DNA of 19,225 bases from Deltaproteobacteria bacterium (lineage in GTDB: Bacteria > Desulfobacterota > Syntrophobacteria > BM002), in NCBI GenBank assembly GCA_020350905.1, contig CP070843.1:271167-290391 (forward strand). Reading direction: 5' to 3'. Positions 7,334 to 14,744 of the stretch are shown one piece after another (the stretch's first letter is position 1; every line of letters starts with the position of its first letter). The notes under the pieces are model-generated. The model was not told the DNA's origin. It saw only the letters and a program-made list of their open reading frames with translations, and did no database searches. The position numbers and the translations under genes were made by a program.

Positions 7334-9163
7334 TTATTCGATTTTGTTTTGAGCATACGAATCAATTCGTTTTTCCTCCAGCAGTTCCAGGTCGGTGATC
7401 TTCCAGGCCCCTTCCACCGCTTCCACGGTGATGTTGGCTTCATACTGATTCTTGCGCATGTGGATGTGGCCCCAGTGGCCCACCGTGCCCAAGGCAGTCC
7501 ACTTGGCATGGAACAAGAGCCCCAGGGGACGGTTCTTGAGGTGATTTACCTCGACCTCCAAGATCTCCACCTCCTTGACGCGGGCTCGGGCGCCACCTGC
7601 CTGGGTCACCACCAGTGATTTTCGGTTTTGCAGGTAGATTTCCGAGAGCAAATCCCCGCTCACACTGGTGGCCAGCCTGTCGTAGACAGCTTCTTCTTCC
7701 CGGAAATCAAAGGAGCGGTAAATATTCTTGAGCAAACTGTTCAAGACGACAACCGCATCCTTCTCAGTCATCTTCGGTGCCATGGCAGCCGGCCGGGCAA
7801 CAGCAACCTTCAAAAATGGATACAGCAGAACACTTCCGGCAATGAGCAGCACTGCCAATCCTATAAACAAGCCAATCGGTCCACCATTTTTTCTACGTTT
7901 TCTGATCTGCAATCCAAGAGGCAGCACCGCCAGCAGGCAGAGAGCGCTGGCAAGAGGTATTTTCATGGTGGTCAGCGACTCGTCCACTTCTATTTTGGCA
8001 ACGGTCGGTATCTTATAGGTTTTGAGAAAATTGGTCCAGGTTAGGACATTGTCGTCTGGTGTCAGGTAGGAGGGAAAGGGGCCGGCCGGATCGACTGCAT
8101 TGGCCGGAACCTTTTGTATGCGATCCGACCAGAGGTCCCACTCGCTTGTGACCTCCTGTGGTATCCCCTCGGTGAGATAGGTAATGATCACTCCCACCAG
8201 GGCGGTATTGATCGGCAACTGCTCGGGCTGCTCAATGAAAAAGGTGCGCGTCATGGTGTACTTGACAAAGGCGGTGCGGTCAAGGATGGGCCGCAATTCC
8301 TTCCCATCGATGAGGACCTTGTCCCGTTGCAGAAAAAACTCACCCACCCGTTTCTTCAATTGCTCGTTTTCATCTGCTTCGATAAATTCATTGCCCCGCA
8401 GGCCAAGGTCAATCCACGCTTCAAGGTCTTTCACCCGAGCAAGGATCTCATGCCGCACTTCATAGGGCTCGATGTAGAGAAATGACATGACGCCGCCGCG
8501 CTGCCACCGTTTCAAAGCCTTTTTGTCGAATTCCGAATACCAGGGATCATCCCAATCAAGTGTCACCGTGGACGGCTCGGATAAGTATCTGAAATCATTA
8601 ATCGGCACACGATTGTGGTAGGTAATGAAGCCAATACCTACCGTGCTCATTTTGAATTTTTCATCCAGAGGGGGTATGAAGGTCAATGAAGAGGGTTTCT
8701 GCTTGAAGGGGTAGACAAGTTCGGCATAGAGCACGCGCTTGTCTTCCGGCGGTCCCGGAATCCGCTGGCCTGTATAGGGGTTGATCTTCCCGGCATAGAG
8801 CGAGGGACGTTCTTTTCTGAAGCGAGGCTCGATAAGCTTCAGCTCACCCTGCAGGTTCCGTCCCTTGTCATCGATTATCTGAAAGTCTTCTTTGGAAAAC
8901 AGCCGCATGCGCTCTGCAAGGGCAGGTCTTTTTATAGTGGTACCTTTGAAGAAACCATCGGGAATGAGGCGCTCAAAGGTCACCATGTCATTCACGAAGA
9001 TCTCGAGCTCAATTCTTACGTGATCGTCATTGATATAGATTTCGGCGATATTGGGCGCGCTTTCCGCACCGGAGAGATTAATCCAGTCTGCCTTCGTTGG
9101 CGTAGGAACAATACAACAGAAGAAGATAAGCAAGGATATGATCAGAAAAGATGATCTTTTCAT
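7334..9163 (-). CDS. Exported, two-helix membrane-anchored protein of unknown family
   Basis: I do not recognise the family. The 609-aa product has a signal peptide (1-25), a long periplasmic domain (about 26-400), a helix at about 402-420, a basic turn RKRRKNGG (421-428), a second helix at about 429-451, and a second periplasmic domain (about 455-609). The basic turn fits a cytoplasmic loop. The C-terminal domain has GHWGHIH (562-568), a possible metal site, and ends in an AWKITDLELLEEKRI strand-helix resembling small NTF2-like or ARC6-type domains; that resemblance is weak. It is the first gene of the minus-strand cluster, 97 bp before the ATPase, so it may be an accessory of the metal ABC system. 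No good ribosome-binding site precedes the ATG; the signal peptide decides the start. Confidence 0.8.
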   Translation of the reverse strand: MKRSSFLIISLLIFFCCIVPTPTKADWINLSGAESAPNIAEIYINDDHVRIELEIFVNDMVTFERLIPDGFFKGTTIKRPALAERMRLFSKEDFQIIDDKGRNLQGELKLIEPRFRKERPSLYAGKINPYTGQRIPGPPEDKRVLYAELVYPFKQKPSSLTFIPPLDEKFKMSTVGIGFITYHNRVPINDFRYLSEPSTVTLDWDDPWYSEFDKKALKRWQRGGVMSFLYIEPYEVRHEILARVKDLEAWIDLGLRGNEFIEADENEQLKKRVGEFFLQRDKVLIDGKELRPILDRTAFVKYTMTRTFFIEQPEQLPINTALVGVIITYLTEGIPQEVTSEWDLWSDRIQKVPANAVDPAGPFPSYLTPDDNVLTWTNFLKTYKIPTVAKIEVDESLTTMKIPLASALCLLAVLPLGLQIRKRRKNGGPIGLFIGLAVLLIAGSVLLYPFLKVAVARPAAMAPKMTEKDAVVVLNSLLKNIYRSFDFREEEAVYDRLATSVSGDLLSEIYLQNRKSLVVTQAGGARARVKEVEILEVEVNHLKNRPLGLLFHAKWTALGTVGHWGHIHMRKNQYEANITVEAVEGAWKITDLELLEEKRIDSYAQNKIE

Positions 9164-9310
9164 TTCAGCGTTCTATGAGGAAAGGGAGAGTTGATCCAAT
9201 AATTTACTTTTCTTTTTTTTTCTTATTCATCGCATCAGCAGTAGATATAGAAACCAATCCACCTCTGGCAAGGCGGCGGTGGATTTCTGCCTCATCAAGT
9301 TTCGCACCCA

Positions 9311-9380
9311 ACTGGATTCCCGCGCGGGAATGACGAAACCGGGTAAGCTACTGTCGTTCCTGCGAAAGCAGGAATCCAGT
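9311..9380. repeat. REPIN/dRS3-like palindromic doublet
   Basis: The ends ACTGGATTCC (9311-9320) and GGAATCCAGT (9371-9380) are perfect 10-bp inverted repeats. Inside lie a perfect 16-bp palindrome ATTCCCGCGCGGGAAT (9316-9331) and a 7-bp stem TTCCTGC/GCAGGAA with GAAA loop (9357-9374). The ATTCCC-GGGAAT core resembles widespread dRS3-type repeats. A third related palindrome, GTTCCC/GGGAAC, is at 9410-9430. Confidence 0.75.
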
Positions 9381-9544
9381 AAAGATTCAATGACGTCATT
9401 TGGTGTCTGGTTCCCTGCCTTCGCGGGAACGTTGTCTGCTTTTGGTAGTTAATTGAGACGAACCTTTCGCATAGTGGGTGGTAGTTAGGCATCTATAATT
9501 TCCCTGTTCCTAACATAGACGCAATGTCTGCGCAAACTGATTAG

Positions 9545-9574
9545 TTAACACTTTACACAATGGTAACGTATGAT
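9545..9574 (+). promoter_or_regulatory. Candidate sigma-70 promoter of the aspartate kinase gene
   Basis: TTAACA (9545-9550) and TATGAT (9569-9574) are each one base off consensus, with an 18-nt spacer. The predicted start near 9581 leaves a leader of about 85 nt, too short for a lysine riboswitch. Confidence 0.5.
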
Positions 9575-9666
9575 GGACTGAAAGGAATGCATGGTGGATC
9601 CTCGGTTGATCTTTTTACCTGTTTGCGTTACATCACAAAGAACATACAGGAAATGGATGCAAAAAG

Positions 9667-11049
9667 ATGAAGGTAATAAAAATTGGCGGTGGCTCTCTGA
9701 AGGATCATGAGACCATCGAGCATATTTTTGATCTCATCGCTACTCGGGGGCAGGGCAATATTTTCGTGCTTTCTGCCCTGAACGGGGTTACTGACACCCT
9801 CATCAACGGGATGTCTGCCGCTCTGGCCGATGAGAATACTATCGCCGACATCATCAGCGATTTGAGGAGCAAGCACACAATAGTTGCTCGCCAACTCATC
9901 TCCAACTGTGACGGTCTCGAAGAGTTCGGCCGAAAGCTAGACAAGTCTCTGAGTGAGCTCGACCGCCTGTATTACGGTCTCAATTTCACTCGGGAGATCA
10001 CACCGAGAATGAGAGACATGATAAGCAGCTATGGCGAGCGTTTCGCGGTGGAGCTGTTTGCCAGCGCCCTCCGCTGCCGAGGTATCAATGCCACCTACCG
10101 CATGCCTGAAGAAATCGGCCTGTACACGGACGGCAAATTCGGCGATGCCACCGCAAATCTACGCAAAGCAACGAACAATCTGCAGCAGAACCTGACGCCT
10201 TTAGTCAATGAAGGGAAGATTCTCTTTATTCCTGGTTTTTTCGGGGTAAGTGAGGAGGGCGATATCACCACCTTTGGCCGAGGTGGCAGCGACTATTCGG
10301 CCGCAGTCGTGGCTGTGGCAATGAAAGCCGCGACCCTGGAGATATGGAAGGACGTAGATGGTTTCATGAGCGCCGATCCCAAATTCGTCCCTGAAGCACA
10401 ACTCATACCGGTTCTCTCTTATGAGGAAGCTGCAGAGCTCTCTTACTTCGGCGCCAAGATTCTTCACCCCCGCACAGTGGAGCCCCTCAGGAGAAATAAG
10501 CTGAAAATTACCATCAAGAACACCCTGAATCCGGAAGGACCGGGCAGCCTGATCACCGCAAAAAGTCCACGGCCCGAAAACGTGATCAAAAGTGTCACCT
10601 ATGACACTGATATTGGTATTCTCAAGATCCATGCCTCAGGAGTTGGAGCGCGCCCCGGGATTCTGGCTCAGGTGGCTGGTCGGCTCACAGAAAGCGGGAT
10701 AAACATCAAATCGGTAGTCACTTCCCAAACCTGCATAAGCCTCTTACTGGCACACAATGACTTGGAAAAAGGACGCGAGGCCCTTAAGTCCCTGAGGCCA
10801 AGATCCTATGGGCGCCTGGAGAAAGTTGATGATGTGGCGCTGGTGTCCATTGTGGGCGAGGGTCTCGCCAAACGCAAGGGCATTGCGGCTCGCTGCTTTG
10901 CAGCAGTGGCGGGATGTAACGTCAATGTGGAGATGATCTCATTTGGCCCCTCCCGGGTGGCGCTGTATTTTCTGGTGAGAACCCGAGATCTACACAGCGC
11001 GGTCAACGCAATCCACAGTACATTTTTTTCAGTTCCACGCTGTGAGTAA
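9667..11049 (+). CDS. Aspartate kinase with two C-terminal ACT domains
   Basis: Phosphorylates L-aspartate to aspartyl-4-phosphate, the first step towards lysine, threonine and methionine. The 460-aa length fits a monofunctional kinase. The kinase domain has the N-terminal KIGGGS (5-10; the family usually has KFGGTS or KFGGSS), SYGERF (121-126), TTFGRGGSDYSAA (201-213) and KILHPRTVEPL (264-274). Two ACT regulatory domains follow (about 313-378 with ASGVGARPGILAQV, and 388-453 with VSIVGEGLAKRKGIAARCF), so feedback inhibition by lysine and/or threonine is expected. There is no homoserine dehydrogenase fusion. Upstream it has its own promoter candidate; the ribosome-binding site is weak (AAAAAG). 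It converges with a MetE/UROD-like gene. Whether it is the only aspartate kinase of the genome cannot be seen. Confidence 0.93.
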   Translation: MKVIKIGGGSLKDHETIEHIFDLIATRGQGNIFVLSALNGVTDTLINGMSAALADENTIADIISDLRSKHTIVARQLISNCDGLEEFGRKLDKSLSELDRLYYGLNFTREITPRMRDMISSYGERFAVELFASALRCRGINATYRMPEEIGLYTDGKFGDATANLRKATNNLQQNLTPLVNEGKILFIPGFFGVSEEGDITTFGRGGSDYSAAVVAVAMKAATLEIWKDVDGFMSADPKFVPEAQLIPVLSYEEAAELSYFGAKILHPRTVEPLRRNKLKITIKNTLNPEGPGSLITAKSPRPENVIKSVTYDTDIGILKIHASGVGARPGILAQVAGRLTESGINIKSVVTSQTCISLLLAHNDLEKGREALKSLRPRSYGRLEKVDDVALVSIVGEGLAKRKGIAARCFAAVAGCNVNVEMISFGPSRVALYFLVRTRDLHSAVNAIHSTFFSVPRCE

Positions 11050-11061
11050 ATAATGCAAGCT

Positions 11062-11164
11062 TGGAGTATTGGAGTACTGGAGTATTGGAGTGTTGGAAAA
11101 GAGTAGGGCCCGAATTTCAACTTAAATTGATCCTTTCATTACTCCACCACTCCATCACTCCTGC
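11062..11164. repeat. Opposed 8-bp period repeat arrays between convergent genes
   Basis: Units TGGAGTAT, TGGAGTAC, TGGAGTAT, TGGAGTGT run from 11062, and ACTCCACC, ACTCCATC, ACTCCTGC from 11141. The second array is the complement type of the first, so the two can pair into an interrupted stem. The convergent position, just after the aspartate kinase, suggests a possible transcript-end structure. The same ACTCCANN unit occurs at 4797-4820. Confidence 0.7.
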
Positions 11165-11244
11165 AAACTCCCGCACGAAGGAATGACCATTGAAACCCCC
11201 TCGGCGGTAGCCCGAAGCCACTTCCTTTGCTTCCGGATTTTCCT

Positions 11245-12330
11245 TTAAATCCCTGTCTTATGTCGCAGCTGTTCAGAGACCTGGCGGGTGAGGTGAACTA
11301 CTCGTTCAGCCAGGGGTTCGGTCAGGGTGCCGCAGCCGCAGCTGGGGGTGATGATCGACTGGCGAAAGATGGTTTCCAGTGACAGATCATCGCCAACCAA
11401 TTGCTCAACCTGCTGCCGCCAGCGGCTCACCAGAGAATCAGCATTTTCCCCTTTGATATTATCCGGATCCATGGTGGGGACTATTCCCCAGGCCACGATA
11501 CCGCCTCGCTCGATATAGGAAACGAGATCCTGGCGGTAAAGAGCGAAGCGGTCGAAGTAGGTATAGGCATCAAAATTGATCACATCCAGAGAACCGCCGA
11601 AAAACAGGGACCAATCGGTGTTCGCACAAACATGAGTCCCTGCAATACCGCCGGCTCTGTGAATATGGCTGGCCACTTCAGCGAGCATTGTAGAGATGTC
11701 TTCTGCAGAAACGCTTATGAAGGCGGATGATCCAAATCCAGCCAGAGCTGGCTCGTCAATGAATATAATCGTAGGAAGTGAGAACTGGCTGAGCCGTTCT
11801 ACCTGCCATTGCGCATTGAGTGCCAGGGTCTTAACCACCACATCGCGAAGGCGAGGATCATATAGGGCGAGCCGGTCATTCTCGTCTTTCAGTGCTGCCA
11901 GCAGCGTAAAAGGCCCGGTGATCTGTCCCTTCACGGCAGCAGCCGTCTGTTTCTGTCGTTCCAAACGTTCTAAGAAAGCAAAGAAGGTCCTGCCAGTGTC
12001 TTCGCCAAAACGGAAGCGTGATTCATCCAGAGAAAGCTCGCCATTTGAGGCCGGCAGGTATTCTTCGTAAAATGCAAGCAACTCCTGTTCGAAGCCTGGG
12101 TCTGCGACGGCAAACAGAATGCGGTCATTCTTGCGGTCTAGGCCGGGGAGTCCCTCGTTATATTGCACCATCATCTGTTCACTGGTGTAGGAGGAGAGCT
12201 GAGGCCATGCGGGGATTTCCCCTACCTGCTCAAATACCAAGTCAATGGCTTTTTGCCGATCATGGTGCGGCAGACTGCCAACGAGAGTGGCGGCCCCGTA
12301 AGGTTGCCATTTTCTCAAGTATTCAGACAA
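11245..12330 (-). CDS. MetE/UROD-superfamily methyltransferase-like protein
   Basis: TIM-barrel protein of about 361 aa. I chose TTG at 12330 because GGAGG lies 7 nt before it; the in-frame GTG at 12345 would put that site inside the gene. Motifs point to the cobalamin-independent methionine synthase C-domain/UROD superfamily: ATLVGSLPHH near the start, KGQITGPFTLL (134-144), IIFIDEPALAGFG (188-200), GTHVCANTDW with H233 and C235, NFDAY (252-256) and TPSCGCG with C331/C333. The His-Cys...Cys set matches the zinc ligands that activate thiol substrates in MetE. It lacks the MetE N-terminal half, so it could be a core-type methionine synthase or a relative that uses a corrinoid methyl donor; the substrate is not resolved. 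The convergent aspartate kinase is consistent with methionine metabolism. Confidence 0.78.
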   Translation of the reverse strand: MSEYLRKWQPYGAATLVGSLPHHDRQKAIDLVFEQVGEIPAWPQLSSYTSEQMMVQYNEGLPGLDRKNDRILFAVADPGFEQELLAFYEEYLPASNGELSLDESRFRFGEDTGRTFFAFLERLERQKQTAAAVKGQITGPFTLLAALKDENDRLALYDPRLRDVVVKTLALNAQWQVERLSQFSLPTIIFIDEPALAGFGSSAFISVSAEDISTMLAEVASHIHRAGGIAGTHVCANTDWSLFFGGSLDVINFDAYTYFDRFALYRQDLVSYIERGGIVAWGIVPTMDPDNIKGENADSLVSRWRQQVEQLVGDDLSLETIFRQSIITPSCGCGTLTEPLAERVVHLTRQVSEQLRHKTGI

Positions 12331-12491
12331 GGATGTACCTCCCACTTAAATCCACCCAACCGGGTGAATCCAGGATATCAGTTGCAAAACCTGAAAGTTG
12401 GGTATCATACGAGCCTGGTTGTGTCAATGGTTGAGCCACAGGGGTTAGCAGATGAAGCTGGGCGGGAAGTGCATAAGCAGTGGGAAAAAGG

Positions 12492-12520
12492 TTGACAAAA
12501 AAGAGCTTATTGATTAGACT
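12492..12520 (+). promoter_or_regulatory. Sigma-70 promoter of tRNA-Gly
   Basis: A perfect TTGACA (12492-12497) is followed after 17 nt by TAGACT (12515-12520, four of six matches). The predicted start lies about 7 nt before the mature tRNA. The GC-rich CGACACGC just downstream would suit stringent control, as in stable-RNA promoters. Confidence 0.65.
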
Positions 12521-12533
12521 TCGACACGCTTGA

Positions 12534-12609
12534 GCGGGCATAGCTCAGTTGGTAGAGTACGAGCTTCCCAAGCTCGGTGTCGCGGGTTCGAGTCCCGTTG
12601 CCCGCTCCA
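12534..12609 (+). tRNA. tRNA-Gly(CCC)
   Basis: A 76-nt cloverleaf folds fully: acceptor GCGGGCA/TGCCCGC, D-stem GCTC/GAGT, anticodon stem CGAGC/GCTCG with loop TTCCCAA (anticodon CCC at 12567-12569, reading GGG), variable region GTGTC, T-stem GCGGG/CCCGT with TTCGAGT loop, discriminator T and encoded CCA (12607-12609). It lies upstream of rimP-nusA-infB, a place where E. coli carries a different tRNA gene (metY). Confidence 0.97.
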
Positions 12610-12643
12610 CTGATTCTTCCAGCTGAGTTGGATGAATTTTCGG

Positions 12644-12682
12644 AGGGAACACGGCGACAGGCCGATGTTCAGGTCCCTTTTT
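12644..12682 (+). terminator. Probable intrinsic terminator after tRNA-Gly
   Basis: GAACACGGC pairs with GCCGATGTTC (one bulged A) around a GACAG loop. Outer AGG/CCT pairing is possible, followed by a run of T to 12682. It lies 35 nt after the tRNA. The stem is imperfect, so some read-through into the rimP operon is possible. Confidence 0.5.
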
Positions 12683-12749
12683 GAGGTAGCTGCCCGAAGG
12701 ATGTTGAGTAACCGGCAGGAAGCTTACTTCGATTAGTGGATTATTAGGT

Positions 12750-12801
12750 TATAATCTTACTTGCTTCAAAAGCTAACTTTTGTAGTCAATTTAGTTATAA
12801 T
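12750..12801 (+). promoter_or_regulatory. Two TATAAT boxes upstream of rimP
   Basis: Perfect TATAAT hexamers occur at 12750-12755 and 12796-12801, in similar TAGGTTATAATCT and TAGTTATAATCT settings. No good -35 box is seen for either. They are candidates for the promoter of the rimP-nusA-infB operon. Confidence 0.4.
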
Positions 12802-12816
12802 CTAGTCTGCTAAGAG

Positions 12817-12841
12817 AAGTGGGCATAAGCCCACTTTTTTT
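12817..12841 (+). terminator. rimP leader attenuator-like hairpin
   Basis: AAGTGGGC-ATAA-GCCCACTT is a perfect 8-bp stem with a 4-nt loop, running directly into a T tract (12835-12841). This is the form of an intrinsic terminator, and the rimP start codon comes 4 nt later. Similar rimP-leader hairpins are known upstream of rimP in other bacteria; by analogy it would attenuate the operon. Confidence 0.75.
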
Positions 12842-12845
12842 GTAT

Positions 12846-13316
12846 ATGGAAACAGAGATCCAAACGCAGATTCGGCAACAGGTAGAGCAACTCGCGGAGG
12901 CCCTTGTCGCTTCGGAGGGCATGGAGTTGGTGGATCTTGAGTATAGAAGGGAAGGGCGCCGATGGATGCTGCGGTTGTTTATCGACAAGGACGGTGGAGT
13001 CACCTTGGATGATTGCGCCAGTATTAGCCGCGAATTGGGAGACCTTCTGGACGTGAAAGATGTAATCCCCCAGACCTATGTGCTGGAGGTCTCTTCGCCA
13101 GGCTTGAATCGGCGTCTCAGAAAAAAGGAGGACTTTTCCCGTTTTGCTGGACAGAAGGTACGGCTGAGGCTCGTTGCGCCCATAGATGGTCGAAGAAAAA
13201 TTGTGGGAGAGCTGGAGGGAGTTGAAGATGAAGCGGTGATCGTGGCGGCTCCTGAAGGTCGTTGTTCAGTAGCTCTGAAAGACATTGCCAAGGCCAATTT
13301 GATCTATGAGTTCTAA
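12846..13316 (+). CDS. rimP: Ribosome maturation factor RimP
   Basis: RimP assists 30S subunit maturation. The 156-aa protein has the family pattern: a helical start QQVEQLAEALVASEGMELVDLEYRREG, DKDGGVTLDDCASISRELGDLLD (the acidic loop and helix), YVLEVSSPGLNRRLRKKEDF, and a C-terminal SH3-like barrel (GQKVRLRL to NLIYEF). I chose ATG 12846; the in-frame GTG at 12819 lies inside the leader hairpin. No Shine-Dalgarno sequence precedes the ATG, since the terminator T tract occupies that place. It is the first protein gene of the rimP-nusA-ylxR-infB-ylxP-rbfA-nrnA run, and NusA, its neighbour 57 bp downstream, could act on the leader hairpin. Confidence 0.93.
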   Translation: METEIQTQIRQQVEQLAEALVASEGMELVDLEYRREGRRWMLRLFIDKDGGVTLDDCASISRELGDLLDVKDVIPQTYVLEVSSPGLNRRLRKKEDFSRFAGQKVRLRLVAPIDGRRKIVGELEGVEDEAVIVAAPEGRCSVALKDIAKANLIYEF

Positions 13317-13373
13317 AGCCTGAGAAAACGAGATGTCGGACACAGAATGAAGTGAACAAGGAGAGCAGTGGAG

Positions 13374-14744
13374 ATGATCCAGGATTTAAAGAGGATAATC
13401 GAGCAGGTCAGCAGAGATAAGGGCATCGAGCGGGAAGTCCTTATTACCACATTAGAAGAGGCCATGCGATCTGCGGCCAGGAAGAGGTTTGGCCATGACC
13501 TTGATTTGGAAGTAGCCTACAATGACGAATTTGGGGAGATTGAGGCCTTTCAATTCAAAGAGGTTGTGAGCGAGGTAACGGATTCGCTCCTGGAGATTTC
13601 GCTGGATGAGGGGCGGGAACTGGATCCTGACTGTGAACTCGGCGATAGTCTCGGAATTAAGCTGGACACCGACACCTTTGGTCGTATTGCCGCTCAGTCC
13701 GCCAAGCAGGTTATCATCCAGAAAATGAAGGATGCAGAGCGGGAGATGATCTACGAGGACTACAAAGACCGGACTGGCGAGATCATCAACGGCATCGTTC
13801 AACGCCTCGATAGAGGGGGTATTACGGTTAACTTGGGTCGGGCTGAGGCTGTTGTTCCCTACAGGGAGCAGGTGCCCAGAGAAACCTATCGGAGGGGCGA
13901 TCGCATAAGGGCCCTGGTGCTCGACGTGAATAGAGAATCGCGTGGACCTCAGATCATCCTTAGCCGCACCCACTCCGATTTTCTCTCCAACCTTTTCACC
14001 CTAGAGGTGCCCGAGATCGCTGAGGGTATTGTCACCATCATGGCAGCGGTTCGAGAACCCGGTAGTAGAGCTAAGATAGCTGTGACCTCCAAAGACCCCG
14101 ACATCGATCCGGTGGGTGCCTGCGTGGGCATGAAAGGATCTCGGGTACAAAGTGTCGTCCAAGAGTTGCGTGGTGAGAAAATAGACATCATCGAATACAA
14201 TCCGGATCCTGCCAAGTATGTAGTCAATGCGCTGGCACCTGCTGTTATTTCCAAAGTTGTCATCGACCAGGCAAATCGGCTCATGGAAGTCATCGTTCCT
14301 GATGACCAGCTTTCGCTGGCCATCGGCAAGCGGGGGCAAAACGTGCGGTTGGCTTCGAAGCTGGCCGAGTGGCGCATTGATGTTAAGAGTGAGAGTAAGT
14401 ATCAGAAGTCACTGAAAGAGGGCTATGAATCCCTATTGGCATTGCCAGGTGTTGGGGATGCCACCGCTGACAATTTGTATGAGGCTGGTTTTGCCTCGGC
14501 GGAGGAATTGGCTGGCGGTCAGGTGGAGGAATTGGTGGCGCTTCCAGGTATCAGTCAACAGAAGGCCGTGAAGTTCATCGAGGCGGCCAAGATTTACGAG
14601 GTTGAGCGCAAGGAGAAGGAGGCTGCGGCCAAGAAGGAAGAGGCTGCGGCCAAGGAGGAAGAGGCTGCAGCCAAGAAGGAAGAGGCTGCGGCCAAGGACG
14701 AGGAAGCCGGCGAGCCTGAAGAGACCACCGCAGGAGGAGTATGA
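13374..14744 (+). CDS. nusA: Transcription termination/antitermination factor NusA
   Basis: NusA binds RNA polymerase and modulates pausing, termination and antitermination. The 456-aa product has the N-terminal polymerase-binding domain (start MIQDLKRIIEQVSRDKGIER), an S1 domain around 130-200 (GEIINGIVQRLDRGGITVNLG), KH domains (DPVGACVGMKGSRVQ, then LSLAIGKRGQNVRLASKL), and a helix-hairpin-helix tail (LALPGVGDATADNLY, LVALPGISQQKAVKF). AAGGAG at 13358-13363 serves either ATG 13374 or GTG 13368; ATG fits the family. The last about 40 residues are a low-complexity EEAAAK tail. The stop overlaps the ylxR start as ATGA. Confidence 0.96.
   Translation: MIQDLKRIIEQVSRDKGIEREVLITTLEEAMRSAARKRFGHDLDLEVAYNDEFGEIEAFQFKEVVSEVTDSLLEISLDEGRELDPDCELGDSLGIKLDTDTFGRIAAQSAKQVIIQKMKDAEREMIYEDYKDRTGEIINGIVQRLDRGGITVNLGRAEAVVPYREQVPRETYRRGDRIRALVLDVNRESRGPQIILSRTHSDFLSNLFTLEVPEIAEGIVTIMAAVREPGSRAKIAVTSKDPDIDPVGACVGMKGSRVQSVVQELRGEKIDIIEYNPDPAKYVVNALAPAVISKVVIDQANRLMEVIVPDDQLSLAIGKRGQNVRLASKLAEWRIDVKSESKYQKSLKEGYESLLALPGVGDATADNLYEAGFASAEELAGGQVEELVALPGISQQKAVKFIEAAKIYEVERKEKEAAAKKEEAAAKEEEAAAKKEEAAAKDEEAGEPEETTAGGV
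14613..14702 (+). repeat. 21-bp tandem repeat encoding the NusA EEAAAK tail
   Basis: About four copies of a 21-bp unit (KEEAAAK, with K/E/D changes at the unit edge) give a charged alpha-helical C-terminus after the second helix-hairpin-helix motif. The copies differ by a few bases, so the array is not brand new. Copy number may vary between strains. Confidence 0.8.

Larger units (their letters stand above)
9164..9666. other. Divergent intergenic region
   Basis: This 503-bp gap between the minus-strand cluster and the aspartate kinase holds no convincing gene. It contains an 8-bp stem (9256-9263 with 9278-9285), a 15-bp match to the IS right end (9295-9309), a REPIN-like element (9311-9380), another short palindrome (9410-9430) and a candidate sigma-70 promoter for the kinase gene. 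Short frames here read repeat DNA and look spurious. Confidence 0.7.

Noticed and set aside
7308..7352. Second four-helix-bundle gene starting at plus-strand ATGACC
   Set aside because: The frame stops after 14 codons and does not match the family.
9295..9492. Minus-strand 65-codon frame ending GNPVGCET
   Set aside because: It reads through the REPIN-like palindromes and IS-end match; no protein-like pattern or ribosome-binding site.
9581..9666. Lysine riboswitch ahead of aspartate kinase
   Set aside because: The leader is too short and shows no matching helices.
12346..12440. Promoter for the MetE/UROD-like gene (TTGACA on minus strand near 12423)
   Set aside because: No suitable -10 box at 16-18 nt; the nearest TATGAT is only 12 nt away.
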